Assembly (NCBI GenBank): GCA_023247345.1
Contig: JAHFGR010000003.1
Location: 1-29,129, forward strand
DNA: 29,129 bases
Source of the DNA: Microcaldota archaeon
Lineage (GTDB): Archaea > Micrarchaeota > Micrarchaeia > Anstonellales > Bilamarchaeaceae
Direction: 5' to 3'
Shown: positions 1-7,201 of the stretch, one piece after another
Numbering within the stretch: the first letter of the stretch is position 1
Layout of the letters: each line of letters begins with the position of its first letter
Notes under the pieces: generated by a model
Database searches by the model: none
The model's input: only the letters and a program-made list of their open reading frames with translations
What the model was told of the DNA's origin: nothing
Made by a program: the position numbers and the translations under genes

Positions 1-123
1 GTAAAAATTGTTGTTCATGATCTGCCAGAAAATAGCCATGTAGATGGTCTTTTAGGTTTAAGCTTTTTGAATAGTTTTAAGTTAATCATCGATTTTAGGA
101 ATGGATATTTGGAGATTGAGTAG
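1..123 (+). CDS. Retropepsin-like aspartyl protease, C-terminal end (partial)
   Basis: The window opens inside a reading frame that runs from base 1 to a TAG at 121-123 and encodes about 40 residues. The segment VDGLLGLSFLNSF followed by KLIIDFRNGYLEIE matches the C-terminal part of single-domain clan AA (retropepsin-like) aspartyl proteases, where a D-G-(L/I)-L-G-x-x-F-L strand is followed by an I-D-(F/Y)-x-x-x-x-L strand. The catalytic D-(T/S)-G lies upstream, outside the window, so activity cannot be judged. It is followed by an independent promoter for aIF2-beta, so it is probably a separate transcript. The family call rests on a short stretch only. Confidence 0.6.
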   Translation, partial: VKIVVHDLPENSHVDGLLGLSFLNSFKLIIDFRNGYLEIE

Positions 124-200
124 TTTGGAAGAAGGAACCTAATATTCTAAATTTTTATAATAATACTCTTTATAAATCTCTCGATACTAATTCTATCTCT

Positions 201-614
201 ATGTCAGAAAAAACTTACGAGCAGCTTTTGGAGAGTGCATATGCAACTATCCCGGAAAAAGTTAGCGGGAGTGGCGAGCGTTTTGAAATTCCAAAATTTG
301 ACTACTTTACTGAAGGTACAAAGACAATAATAAAAAACTTTTCTGTTGTGTGCGAAAAAATTAGAAGAGATAAATCCATACTTATGAAATTTCTATCAAA
401 AGAACTTGCAGTACCCTTAGAAGAACAGGGCGAGCGATTGATCTTGCAAAGGAAGATAACAGGAGATATTATAAACAAAAAGCTTGAAGAGTTTGTAAAC
501 AGATTTGTAATTTGTAAAGAATGCAAAAAGCCAGATACGCACATTCAAGAACTTGGCCATGGCATGAAACAATTAATATGCGAGGCTTGTGGTGCGAGGA
601 ATGCGATAAGATAA
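201..614 (+). CDS. Translation initiation factor aIF2 subunit beta
   Basis: This is the beta subunit of the archaeal heterotrimeric aIF2, which carries initiator Met-tRNA to the small ribosomal subunit. At 137 residues it has the usual archaeal length. The central alpha-beta domain (about 35-100) includes the family-typical FLSKEL stretch, and the C-terminus carries a zinc ribbon with CKEC (about 110-113) and CEAC (about 128-131). A TATA-like TTTATAAA at about 169-176 lies about 25-30 bases before the ATG, which suggests a leaderless transcript and supports this start. It heads a translation cluster with aIF1A 21 bases downstream and RIO1 after that, a neighbourhood seen in other archaea. Confidence 0.95.
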   Translation: MSEKTYEQLLESAYATIPEKVSGSGERFEIPKFDYFTEGTKTIIKNFSVVCEKIRRDKSILMKFLSKELAVPLEEQGERLILQRKITGDIINKKLEEFVNRFVICKECKKPDTHIQELGHGMKQLICEACGARNAIR

Positions 615-635
615 TAAAAAGGAGAACACGATACG

Positions 636-935
636 ATGGAAACTAATCCGCAAAATCCAGAAGAACCGCAACGAAGAGTGCGCTTTCCAAGAGAAGGCGA
701 GGTTTTAGGCATTGTACTAGGTATGATGGGCGGTTCACGAATGAAGGTAACCTGTAAGGATGGCAAAGAAAGAATGTGCCGTATCCCAGGAAGAATGAAG
801 AATACGATCTGGGTAAAAGAAGGAGATGTTGTGCTAATCAGACCTTACGATATCCAAGGAGATAAAAAAGCTGATATCGTCTATAGATATAATCCAATTC
901 AAGCTCGAATTCTGAAAGAAAAGGGTTTTATTTAG
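636..935 (+). CDS. Translation initiation factor aIF1A
   Basis: This is archaeal initiation factor 1A, the homologue of eIF1A and bacterial IF1, an OB-fold protein that binds the A-site of the small subunit during initiation. The 99 residues cover the family's normal length. Recognisable stretches are RVRFPREGEVLGIV near the N-terminus, the OB-fold core GSRMKVTCKDGKERMCRIPGR (about 33-53), and IWVKEGDVVLIRPYDIQ (about 58-74). The gene lies 21 bases after aIF2-beta and has a purine-rich AAAAGGAGAA ribosome-binding site 9-18 bases before the ATG, so it is probably cotranscribed with aIF2-beta. Confidence 0.96.
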   Translation: METNPQNPEEPQRRVRFPREGEVLGIVLGMMGGSRMKVTCKDGKERMCRIPGRMKNTIWVKEGDVVLIRPYDIQGDKKADIVYRYNPIQARILKEKGFI

Positions 936-953
936 TCGATCTACTATTAATCT

Positions 954-1676
954 ATGACAAAAAAACGACTTCGCGAAAACTACATGCTAAAAGAACAGCG
1001 AAAGGTAGAAAGCGAGGTATTTGATAAAGAAACACTAAAAAGCTTAGCGAAGCTTATAAAAAAAGGTATTATCGCCAGCGTTGATTTTCCGATTTCAACT
1101 GGTAAAGAAGCAAATGTTTTTAGTGCAACAACGCCTAGCAGTGAGCACGTTGCCATAAAAATTTACAAAATCGAGACTACTCCTTTTTTTCGCAGAGAGG
1201 AATACCTAGAAGGCGATCCGCGCTTTACAAAAATAAAAAAGAACAATAAGGACGTTATAATTGCATTTGCTAGGAAGGAATATAAAAATTTACAAATTTG
1301 CGAGCAAGCAGGAGTTCATGCGCCAAAACCATTCTATTGTGAGCGAAATATACTGGTCATGAGTTTAATAGGTGACCAAGGTTTGCCTTATCCAACAATG
1401 AACGTGCAAGGCCCGAGAAATGCAGATGATCTCGAGATACTTCTTCAGGATATTAAAAAAATGTATAAAGCAGGGTTAGTACATGCGGATCTAAGCGAAT
1501 ATAATATAATCCTAGGTGAAATTCTTTATATAATCGATTTTGGCCAAGGTGTTGTTATAAAACATCCGAATGCAGAGCGCTTTTTAGAGAGAGATGTCAA
1601 AAATATTTTGAATTATTTCGCAAAATTCGGCTATAAAAAAGATTTTGAGGAAACGATGAAATGGACGCGATCCTGA
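954..1676 (+). CDS. rio1: RIO1-family serine/threonine protein kinase
   Basis: This is an atypical kinase/ATPase of the RIO1 family, which acts in maturation of the small ribosomal subunit. The 240 residues include the RIO-specific nucleotide loop STGKEANVF (48-56), the lysine of VAIKIYK (about 69), the catalytic loop HADLSEYN (177-184, with Asp179 and Asn184) and the metal-binding IDFGQ (194-198, Asp195). The FTKIKK and RKEYKNL stretches are typical of RIO1 rather than RIO2, and there is no N-terminal winged helix as RIO2 would have. It starts 18 bases after aIF1A, so the three translation genes look like one operon. Confidence 0.95.
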   Translation: MTKKRLRENYMLKEQRKVESEVFDKETLKSLAKLIKKGIIASVDFPISTGKEANVFSATTPSSEHVAIKIYKIETTPFFRREEYLEGDPRFTKIKKNNKDVIIAFARKEYKNLQICEQAGVHAPKPFYCERNILVMSLIGDQGLPYPTMNVQGPRNADDLEILLQDIKKMYKAGLVHADLSEYNIILGEILYIIDFGQGVVIKHPNAERFLERDVKNILNYFAKFGYKKDFEETMKWTRS

Positions 1677-1740
1677 TCACAATATTTTAAAATTAAGTCT
1701 ATGTTATTTATGTAGTTTTTTGACTGAAGGTGTTTTATCT

Positions 1741-2241
1741 ATGGTTACAACAATCGAGCAATATCCTTTGCACAGAAATAAAATCATGAAAAAATTCTTA
1801 GGTTCAATGTTAAGCTGGATAATCTTTTCAATGCTCATTTGCGTTGTCCTTGCACTCATGTTTCAATTTCAGTTTGTTTCAGTAGTTCTGCTTTTCTTTG
1901 GTTTATTGATATTATTCGCTGCGTGGCAGTGGTTTTATGAAAACAAATATTTTGATGCTTATTTTTATAATGTTGATAATGACTTCTTAATAATAAAGAA
2001 AGGTTGGATAACGCCGCGCGAAATAGTTCTTCCTTACGAAAAACTTCAAGATGTTTATATGGACCAAGACATATTGGATAGGATTTTTGGTTTATGGGAC
2101 GTGCACGTATCAACAGCAACAATGATGTCCGGTGCGTCTGCGCATATAGATGGTGTAAATGGTGAAAACGCAAACAAAATAAGAAATTTATTGCTTGAAA
2201 AAGTTCGCGGCAAACAGAAAAGGGTAACTGGCTATGATTGA
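1741..2241 (+). CDS. Membrane protein with bacterial PH domain (YdbS-like)
   Basis: This is a small membrane protein with two N-terminal membrane helices (about residues 20-65) and one C-terminal bPH2 domain (formerly DUF304, about 70-160). The family signature is seen in GWITPREIVLPYEKLQDVYMDQDILDRIFGLWDVHVSTATMMSG followed by the acidic, glycine-rich AHIDGV. An upstream in-frame TTG at 1720 would add seven residues, but the ATG at 1741 leads straight into a normal N-terminus, so I prefer it. The stop overlaps the start of the next gene by eight bases. The next gene carries the same domain, so the two probably act as one complex, as in the YdbS/YdbT pairs of Bacillus. Its biochemical role is unknown. 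Confidence 0.8.
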   Translation: MVTTIEQYPLHRNKIMKKFLGSMLSWIIFSMLICVVLALMFQFQFVSVVLLFFGLLILFAAWQWFYENKYFDAYFYNVDNDFLIIKKGWITPREIVLPYEKLQDVYMDQDILDRIFGLWDVHVSTATMMSGASAHIDGVNGENANKIRNLLLEKVRGKQKRVTGYD

Positions 2242-3724
2242 TCAAACGGTGTCTACTGCTTTCAGACCTTCAAAGAAATACATCTTTGTTCAAGGTTTTA
2301 TAGTTTCGCTTATAATTCTTATTTACTTCGGAGATATTATCCTTAGCTCTCCTATATTAATTATTTTTGTAATAGGAATCGGACTAATTAGCTCGTTAGT
2401 AACCTATTATACCAGTCATTATGAGGTTCGCGATAATGGTGTATTCATAAAAAAAGGCCTAATAATGCGTAACCAATCCTTATTTCTTTTTAATCAGATA
2501 CAGGATGTAGAAGAGTATCGTGGTTTCTGGGATCGTATATTTGGCCTTGGAAACTTAAGAATTGTTACCATGAGCGGTTCATCTATGTTAAAAGGAGTAG
2601 TTAGTGGCCTAGAAGACGAAGATGCCAAAAAATTTAGGAGTATGGTTATCGGAAACATAAACCAATCTGCAGCAAAATCCTTACCTGAATCAGTTGCGCA
2701 AGCAGGTGCTAGCATTCGAGACGTTCGCGTTTCTCCATACAAAATACAAGTTGAAAAAGGTGTGATGTCTTCGATGATCGTGTTTATCCTGCTTTCTTTT
2801 TTTGTGTTTATCTTGCTTTTGGTATTTTCCGGATTTCAGAATATTGGTATCTATATACTAGGCATCATACTCTTCAATCTGTTCTTTTTGTTTATTAGTT
2901 ATATCTCTATTAAGCCATACGATTATTCAGTGGGCAAAGACTGGTTACAATTACGTTATAAATTTTTAGCAGAACAAGTTTCAAATTATCGTTTTGACAG
3001 AATCCAGAATGTTGTAATAAGACAGTCATGGACGCAAAAACTTACTGGTGTTGTATCATTGCTCGTTGAGACGGGTGAAGGCAATGTTTATAACTCAGGA
3101 GCGCGTGGCAGTGCTGCTAGAATTGCAACTTCTATTCCTGCCTTGACTCTGGAAGATGCATATGCTCTGAAGAACGACATATTGAAAAGCATGGGAGTGC
3201 TGGCAAACATATCCACGCAAGAAAAACTTGTTAATTTACGTGACTCGTTTCCGCTAGATAGTCAAAAGTCATTAAAGAAAACCATTTCTTTTATGTTCTA
3301 TTTCACATTCTTTGGTTTAATTGTAGCTTTTTTAGCATTCAACTTCGGTCCAACAGGTCTAAAATCTTACGGATTGACTGGTATACTGATAATCTCTACA
3401 ATTGTATTTTTTATTGCTTTTTTTATAAAATATCTCTACGAGGTTTCTTATTTCAAAAACTACTCATATAAGACGACACAATCTTTTCTTACAATAAAAA
3501 AAGGCGTTCTTGGTTACACCGAGGTTTTTCTTCCCTACTCTCGCGTGCAAAATGTCTTTCTAGACATGGATATTTTTGATCGCATTTTTACTCTGCGAGA
3601 TGTCCATTTATCTACAATCGGGTATACTTCCGTGCTACGTGCACATATTGATGGTATTAGCCCTGATAATGCGGAAAAATTAAAGAACACTCTTTTGGAT
3701 TATTATAAGAAAAATAAAAAATAA
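2234..3724 (+). CDS. Membrane protein with three bacterial PH domains (YdbT-like)
   Basis: This 496-residue protein alternates membrane helix pairs with soluble bPH2 domains: helices at about 15-60, PH at about 60-140; helices at about 175-225, PH at about 230-320; helices at about 345-405, PH at about 405-490. Each PH unit repeats the family pattern of an IKKG-like strand, a Q-(D/N)-V turn and FDRIF or WDRIFGL (for example FLPYSRVQNVFLDMDIFDRIF). The architecture matches YdbT-type proteins. It overlaps the upstream single-PH gene by eight bases, so translation is probably coupled. In Bacillus such pairs have been linked to resistance to membrane-active peptides; a similar role here is only a guess. 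Confidence 0.82.
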   Translation: MIDQTVSTAFRPSKKYIFVQGFIVSLIILIYFGDIILSSPILIIFVIGIGLISSLVTYYTSHYEVRDNGVFIKKGLIMRNQSLFLFNQIQDVEEYRGFWDRIFGLGNLRIVTMSGSSMLKGVVSGLEDEDAKKFRSMVIGNINQSAAKSLPESVAQAGASIRDVRVSPYKIQVEKGVMSSMIVFILLSFFVFILLLVFSGFQNIGIYILGIILFNLFFLFISYISIKPYDYSVGKDWLQLRYKFLAEQVSNYRFDRIQNVVIRQSWTQKLTGVVSLLVETGEGNVYNSGARGSAARIATSIPALTLEDAYALKNDILKSMGVLANISTQEKLVNLRDSFPLDSQKSLKKTISFMFYFTFFGLIVAFLAFNFGPTGLKSYGLTGILIISTIVFFIAFFIKYLYEVSYFKNYSYKTTQSFLTIKKGVLGYTEVFLPYSRVQNVFLDMDIFDRIFTLRDVHLSTIGYTSVLRAHIDGISPDNAEKLKNTLLDYYKKNKK

Positions 3725-3822
3725 TTTTATAAAGAAATTAATTTTACTACTGCGAAATCGAGATACTAATTTATTTTTTTGAAATGCGGAAGAAATTAAA
3801 ACGTATTCCGTGCAAGTAACTC

Positions 3823-4905
3823 ATGTCAAGAGTTACAATACCGTTTGTTTTCGCTATTTTCGCAGCTTTTTTGCTTTCGATCGTTAGTGCTGATGTCGCT
3901 TTGCCTCCTTGGAGCTGGGATCAATACATTGGCAGCACTCAGTGGCGTACCAGTGTTTCTGAAGACGACAGTGGTTGTAACGGGGGAGTCATAACCACTA
4001 CTCAAAGCGTAATTGTAGACTTCAATAAGGGGCATGCTCAGATTGGAGACTGGGGCCATGGAGTGTTCAGTGGATTACTCCAGAACGGCAATACACTTCA
4101 TATACCAGGCCAAACTATTTCAGACGGCTCGGGGAACTCAAGAATATACCCGTACGACGTTATTTTCACTTCGGATTGCTTAACATTCACTACAACATAT
4201 CGCTGGGATTATAGCGATGCTTACCAATTATGTAGCGGTTCTACTACGTTAAACGGAAGAATTGTCAACGGATGCCCGGCACCGACCAACACTGTTCCGA
4301 TCATTAGCACACAGGAACAAACAACTGAAGAGAAAGTTGCCGATGCGCGCAGCGATCTGAACCAGGATCTGGATTTGTACAAAGAGATTACTATTTCGAA
4401 ATTGGTTTATTATTTATTGATACATGATCAAAGTACGAAAGATTTTCAGAAGAAGCAGGACGATATCAAAGCAGTTATCAAAGAGAAACAAGATAAGATC
4501 AACGAACTCGAACCTAAAATCGAGGCAAAATACAAAGCTATATTAGACAAGGATCCTAACAATTTCGAGGCAAACCTAGATATGGCCGAGCTAAAGAGAA
4601 GCCAGGGGTTGCCCCATGAATATTATGAATATATGGATAGGGCATTAAGTAGCGGGCGCGTAACAGAAAGCATGAAAGAAGCGGTGGAGAAGAATATTGC
4701 CAAAGAGTTGGGTTTCTCGAAATTTCCAAAACCGCAGAACAGCCTGTTAATGAAAAGATTGAGCAATGAAGGAGCCAACTGGCAAGGAACTATATATGGT
4801 AAGGACGTCCAGGAAGAATCTGCTGATAAGTCCACATGGCGTTTTAGACTTTTTACAATATTTGCTCCTGAAAACAAGGTTGTAAATGACGTTGTCTTTA
4901 AATGA
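3823..4905 (+). CDS. Secreted protein of unknown function with TPR-like segment
   Basis: I do not recognise a family for the whole protein. Residues 1-24 form a signal peptide (hydrophobic core IPFVFAIFAAFLLSIVSA, likely cleavage after the SADVA region). The mature N-terminal half (about 25-155) is rich in aromatic residues, Gly, Ser and Thr, with three or more cysteines, and looks like an extracellular beta-rich domain. A charged helical stretch (about 165-240, with EKQDKINELEPKIEAK suggesting a coiled coil) is followed by a TPR-like motif, DPNNFEANLDMAELKRSQG (about 244-262). The C-terminus has no membrane anchor. It is followed closely by a lipoprotein gene on the same strand, so the two may form a surface module. 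Confidence 0.6.
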   Translation: MSRVTIPFVFAIFAAFLLSIVSADVALPPWSWDQYIGSTQWRTSVSEDDSGCNGGVITTTQSVIVDFNKGHAQIGDWGHGVFSGLLQNGNTLHIPGQTISDGSGNSRIYPYDVIFTSDCLTFTTTYRWDYSDAYQLCSGSTTLNGRIVNGCPAPTNTVPIISTQEQTTEEKVADARSDLNQDLDLYKEITISKLVYYLLIHDQSTKDFQKKQDDIKAVIKEKQDKINELEPKIEAKYKAILDKDPNNFEANLDMAELKRSQGLPHEYYEYMDRALSSGRVTESMKEAVEKNIAKELGFSKFPKPQNSLLMKRLSNEGANWQGTIYGKDVQEESADKSTWRFRLFTIFAPENKVVNDVVFK

Positions 4906-4915
4906 GGTCTTAACA

Positions 4916-5386
4916 ATGAAAGAACAAAAATTCAAAAAATCAGGCGCTGATTTAATTATATTCGTGCTTGTGTTACTGTTATTTGTATTTATTTCGGGGT
5001 GCGCTTCACAACCTCAACCTATCCCCAGTCCAGAAAATAAATCCCAAAACACAATTCCATCACTCCGTCCGCCAGCGACAACATGCAATGATAAAGATTG
5101 TTTCATTTCTGCTGCTGATAAATGCGAGGATACGAATATAACGACGAATGAAGATATTGGGGTCATTGAATACTCTTCGAAAGACTGCGTTTTTACAAAG
5201 ACACTGGTAACACTGAATGAGAATGAAACCCAGGAGATGAAGAAACTTCTTGAAGGCAAGAGCATGAAATGCGTATATGAAAAGGGAAAATTTGATTCCA
5301 GATTAGTAACGTCTTTGATATATGGGACTGAATATTGCCTAGGCGACCTGAAAGATAATCTTGGTCAGCTGATATTGTTCTCTTGA
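4916..5386 (+). CDS. Putative lipoprotein of unknown function
   Basis: A 157-residue protein with an N-terminal membrane segment (LIIFVLVLLLFVF) followed by the lipobox-like ISGC and a low-complexity Pro/Ser/Gln stretch, the classic layout of a lipid-anchored surface protein. The mature part has five or six cysteines (including NDKDC, DKCED, KDC and KC), which suggests disulfide bonds outside the cell. I chose the ATG at 4916: an upstream ATG at 4886 lies inside the previous gene and would put ten polar residues before the signal peptide. It follows the secreted protein gene by ten bases, so they are probably cotranscribed. Function unknown. Confidence 0.6.
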   Translation: MKEQKFKKSGADLIIFVLVLLLFVFISGCASQPQPIPSPENKSQNTIPSLRPPATTCNDKDCFISAADKCEDTNITTNEDIGVIEYSSKDCVFTKTLVTLNENETQEMKKLLEGKSMKCVYEKGKFDSRLVTSLIYGTEYCLGDLKDNLGQLILFS

Positions 5387-5416
5387 TATTTTTTAAACTT
5401 GATCTTGATAAAAAAT

Positions 5417-5431
5417 AAACGCTCCTGCCGA
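5417..5431 (+). repeat. 15-bp copy of the tRNA-Glu 3' end (possible att site)
   Basis: The sequence AAACGCTCCTGCCGA is identical to 7018-7032, which holds the last twelve bases of the tRNA-Glu gene on the minus strand (acceptor strand, discriminator and part of the T-stem) plus three bases beyond. No matching 5' acceptor strand is found nearby, so this is not a second tRNA. The ATPase gene lies between the two copies. The arrangement is like the scar of an element integrated at a tRNA 3' end, but 15 bp is short and no integrase is present. Confidence 0.4.
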
Positions 5432-5523
5432 ACAGCCAACTTCAGATTAGATGCTTCGTCCAATCATACAATATCATGCATAAATGAATAAGTCCAGTTG
5501 ACCTAAGATGGTCGTTTAACAAA

Positions 5524-6903
5524 TCAGAACAGTTTCTCAATTGCTTTCAAATCAAACAATAGCAGAGTAGGGTCTTTCAGATCCTGTTTGAAGCTCTTGG
5601 CAAAAAATGCATAGTGGATTTGATACTTATCAAACAAAGGCAGGGAATTTACCTTTTCTTGAGTATCTGTCAATAGCTGCTTAGCCGAAACGTTGTTTTC
5701 CCATTTGCATTCAACGACCAGCAGTTTTTTCTCTTTTATATTAACCGCAACTCTATCTATCTCAATTGGAGTTCCATCCCTGGATTTATCCCAAAAATTT
5801 GCAATTCTTTCAAAATTGAACGGCAATTTATTTGAATTGTTCATTTTAATCAAAATTTCTTCAATAACCTGCTCGAATTTCTTTCCTACAAAGGCATTGA
5901 GCAATATCTTATCAGCCACTTTCTCGTTGTTTCCCATCTCTAAATCCGAAAGGTTAGGATTGACAAACTTAAACCAGAAATCAAAATAGTTATCCTTGAT
6001 AGAGTAGCGGGCCTTTTTCTTGTTTTTTTCATAGAACAGGGGGTAATTCTTTGAAACATACTGGAGGCGGATTAAGGTATTAAGATATTTATTGAGATTT
6101 CTTGGATCAACACCTATTGAATCACTTAATTCCTTTACAGTAGTTTTTCCTGCTGCCAAAGCTTCAAATATGGCAAAATAAACTTTGACATCATTGAATT
6201 CCTGGTTAAGAACAAATTTAGGTTCCTCATATAAAATGTACCCTTTGGAAAGAATTTTTTGCTTTACATTTTCCATTACAGATTGTTTATCATTGAATTC
6301 CTGCAGATAAAGAGGAATCCCCCCACCCACTGAATATGCTTCTATTTGCTTTTCTAAATCATATCCAGGAAAGAACAACCTGGCATGATGGAAAGAAAGA
6401 GGATTAAGCTGCCATTGCCCGGTCCGCCTTCCGTATAAAGGACTTTTATATGATAGTACCCGATCTTCCATCATTGAAATGCTTGAGCCGCATAAAATAA
6501 GGCAAATATTGGAATTTTTAAGTACCTCATCGGTAATTGTCTGGAACTTGGAGGGTATGGATGGGTCATCTTGTATGAGATACGGAAATTCATCAATAGT
6601 AATAATCCATTTTTTTCCCTGTTTTTTAAGGTATTCGAAGGTTTCTTTCCATCCTTTGAAGGAAATTCCTTCCTGGCCTAAAGCTTCTGCAATTCGTGCT
6701 GAAAACTTTTCAAAATTGTGATCAACATTTCCTCTTTCTGCAAGGAAATAAACTGAATTCTTCCGTTGGCTAAATTCCTTTATGAGTTCTGTTTTTCCTA
6801 CGCGTCTCCTTCCGTACAAAACAATCAACTGGAACTTAGGCTCTTTGTAGCGGTCTTCCAGAAACTTAAGCTCCTCTTGACGATCGATAAAAATCATAAT
6901 CAT
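5524..6903 (-). CDS. Archaeal P-loop ATPase with DUF234 C-terminal domain
   Basis: A 459-residue member of the large archaeal ATPase family found in many copies in archaeal genomes, role unsettled. The N-terminal ATPase has Walker A GRRRVGKT (31-38) and Walker B IITIDEF (100-106, Asp104 and Glu105), followed by LCGSSISMMED. A winged-helix region (about 245-305) contains KTTVKELSDSIGVDPRNLNKYL. The C-terminus is DUF234-like, with DRVAVN and LLVVECKW (about 395-415), a D...E-x-K pattern like PD-(D/E)XK nucleases. A TATA box on the minus strand (about 6921-6930) puts the transcript start at the ATG, so it is leaderless; 6903 and 6897 are both possible starts. It sits alone between possible att repeats, so horizontal transfer is plausible. 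Confidence 0.88.
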   Translation of the reverse strand: MIMIFIDRQEELKFLEDRYKEPKFQLIVLYGRRRVGKTELIKEFSQRKNSVYFLAERGNVDHNFEKFSARIAEALGQEGISFKGWKETFEYLKKQGKKWIITIDEFPYLIQDDPSIPSKFQTITDEVLKNSNICLILCGSSISMMEDRVLSYKSPLYGRRTGQWQLNPLSFHHARLFFPGYDLEKQIEAYSVGGGIPLYLQEFNDKQSVMENVKQKILSKGYILYEEPKFVLNQEFNDVKVYFAIFEALAAGKTTVKELSDSIGVDPRNLNKYLNTLIRLQYVSKNYPLFYEKNKKKARYSIKDNYFDFWFKFVNPNLSDLEMGNNEKVADKILLNAFVGKKFEQVIEEILIKMNNSNKLPFNFERIANFWDKSRDGTPIEIDRVAVNIKEKKLLVVECKWENNVSAKQLLTDTQEKVNSLPLFDKYQIHYAFFAKSFKQDLKDPTLLLFDLKAIEKLF

Positions 6904-6911
6904 ATTATGAT
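6899..6911. promoter_or_regulatory. Palindrome over the ATPase start codon
   Basis: ATCATATTATGAT is a perfect palindrome (6-bp arms around one base) that covers the ATPase start codon and the predicted leaderless transcript start. A repressor bound here would block initiation. The same ATCAT/ATGAT words recur just upstream. The bound protein is not known. Confidence 0.35.
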
Positions 6912-6972
6912 ATGATCAATTTATAAAACTTATTAAAATATTAATCTCATCTTTTTATGTCTATTTTATTAA

Positions 6973-6988
6973 TCATATTTAAATATGA
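6973..6988. promoter_or_regulatory. 16-bp perfect palindrome upstream of the ATPase
   Basis: TCATATTTAAATATGA is perfectly self-complementary and shares the TCATATT/AATATGA words with the palindrome over the ATPase start. It lies about 70 bases upstream of that start and 32 bases past the tRNA 3' end. It could be a second operator. In AT-rich DNA a chance palindrome is possible. Confidence 0.3.
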
Positions 6989-7017
6989 CATAAACAAATA
7001 TGATAAAATAAGAAGTA

Positions 7018-7032
7018 AAACGCTCCTGCCGA
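7018..7032 (+). repeat. 15-bp repeat at the tRNA-Glu 3' end (possible att site)
   Basis: This is the partner of the copy at 5417-5431, identical over 15 bases and 1601 bases away. It covers the tRNA discriminator, the 3' acceptor strand, the end of the T-stem and three bases outside the gene. The identity stops two bases before the boundary of the proposed T-loop intron. Confidence 0.4.
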
Positions 7033-7034
7033 GA

Positions 7035-7091
7035 TCTGCCTTTTAGGAAAAGGCAGCCCAAAACTGCGCCTTTAAATTTTTCTCCTAAAAA
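7035..7091 (-). other. tRNA intron 3: 57-nt T-loop intron at position 59/60
   Basis: The intron interrupts the T-loop TTCAAA^T. The outer helix is the T-stem, bulges AAT and GAT are at the expected places, and the inner helix is TTTTAGG/CCTAAAA. The 4-bp central helix is degenerate: TTCA against GGCA gives only two pairs, so this is a relaxed motif. Exact boundaries could shift by one base either way because AT is repeated at both ends. CTGCCTTTT/AAAAGGCAG near the 3' end forms an alternative hairpin. Confidence 0.75.
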
Positions 7092-7112
7092 TTTGAACTC
7101 GGGTATTCAGAG

Positions 7113-7172
7113 TTCCCTTAAACTTTTTTAGCGAACCAGTTTTTTGTCAACTTTTTTCCCTAAAAAAGTTGA
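7113..7172 (-). other. tRNA intron 2: 60-nt intron at canonical position 37/38
   Basis: The intron lies between A37 and C38, the usual archaeal site. Exon CTCT (32-35) pairs with intron AGGG through one G-T pair to form the 4-bp central helix, with bulges CAT and AAC, each cut after its second base. Within the intron TCAACTTTTTT pairs with AAAAAAGTTGA around an AGGG loop; AACTTTTTTAG can instead pair with a later CTAAAAAAGTT. Confidence 0.85.
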
Positions 7173-7189
7173 TGAGAGTCTGACATCCT

Positions 7190-7201
7190 ATCGGTATAAT
7201 T
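7190..7201 (-). other. tRNA intron 1: 12-nt D-loop intron
   Basis: The intron AATTATACCGAT splits the D-loop just before A21. Exon CGGT pairs with intron ACCG as a perfect 4-bp central helix. The 3-nt bulges CAA and ATA flank it on opposite strands, and a cut after the second base of each gives exactly this 12-nt intron and an 11-nt D-loop. The outer helix is the D-stem itself. The inner helix is absent, leaving a small loop (bulge-helix-loop form). Confidence 0.82.

Noticed and set aside
5417..5523. A second tRNA on the minus strand
   Set aside because: Only the last twelve bases match a tRNA; there is no T-arm, no anticodon arm and no 5' acceptor strand nearby.
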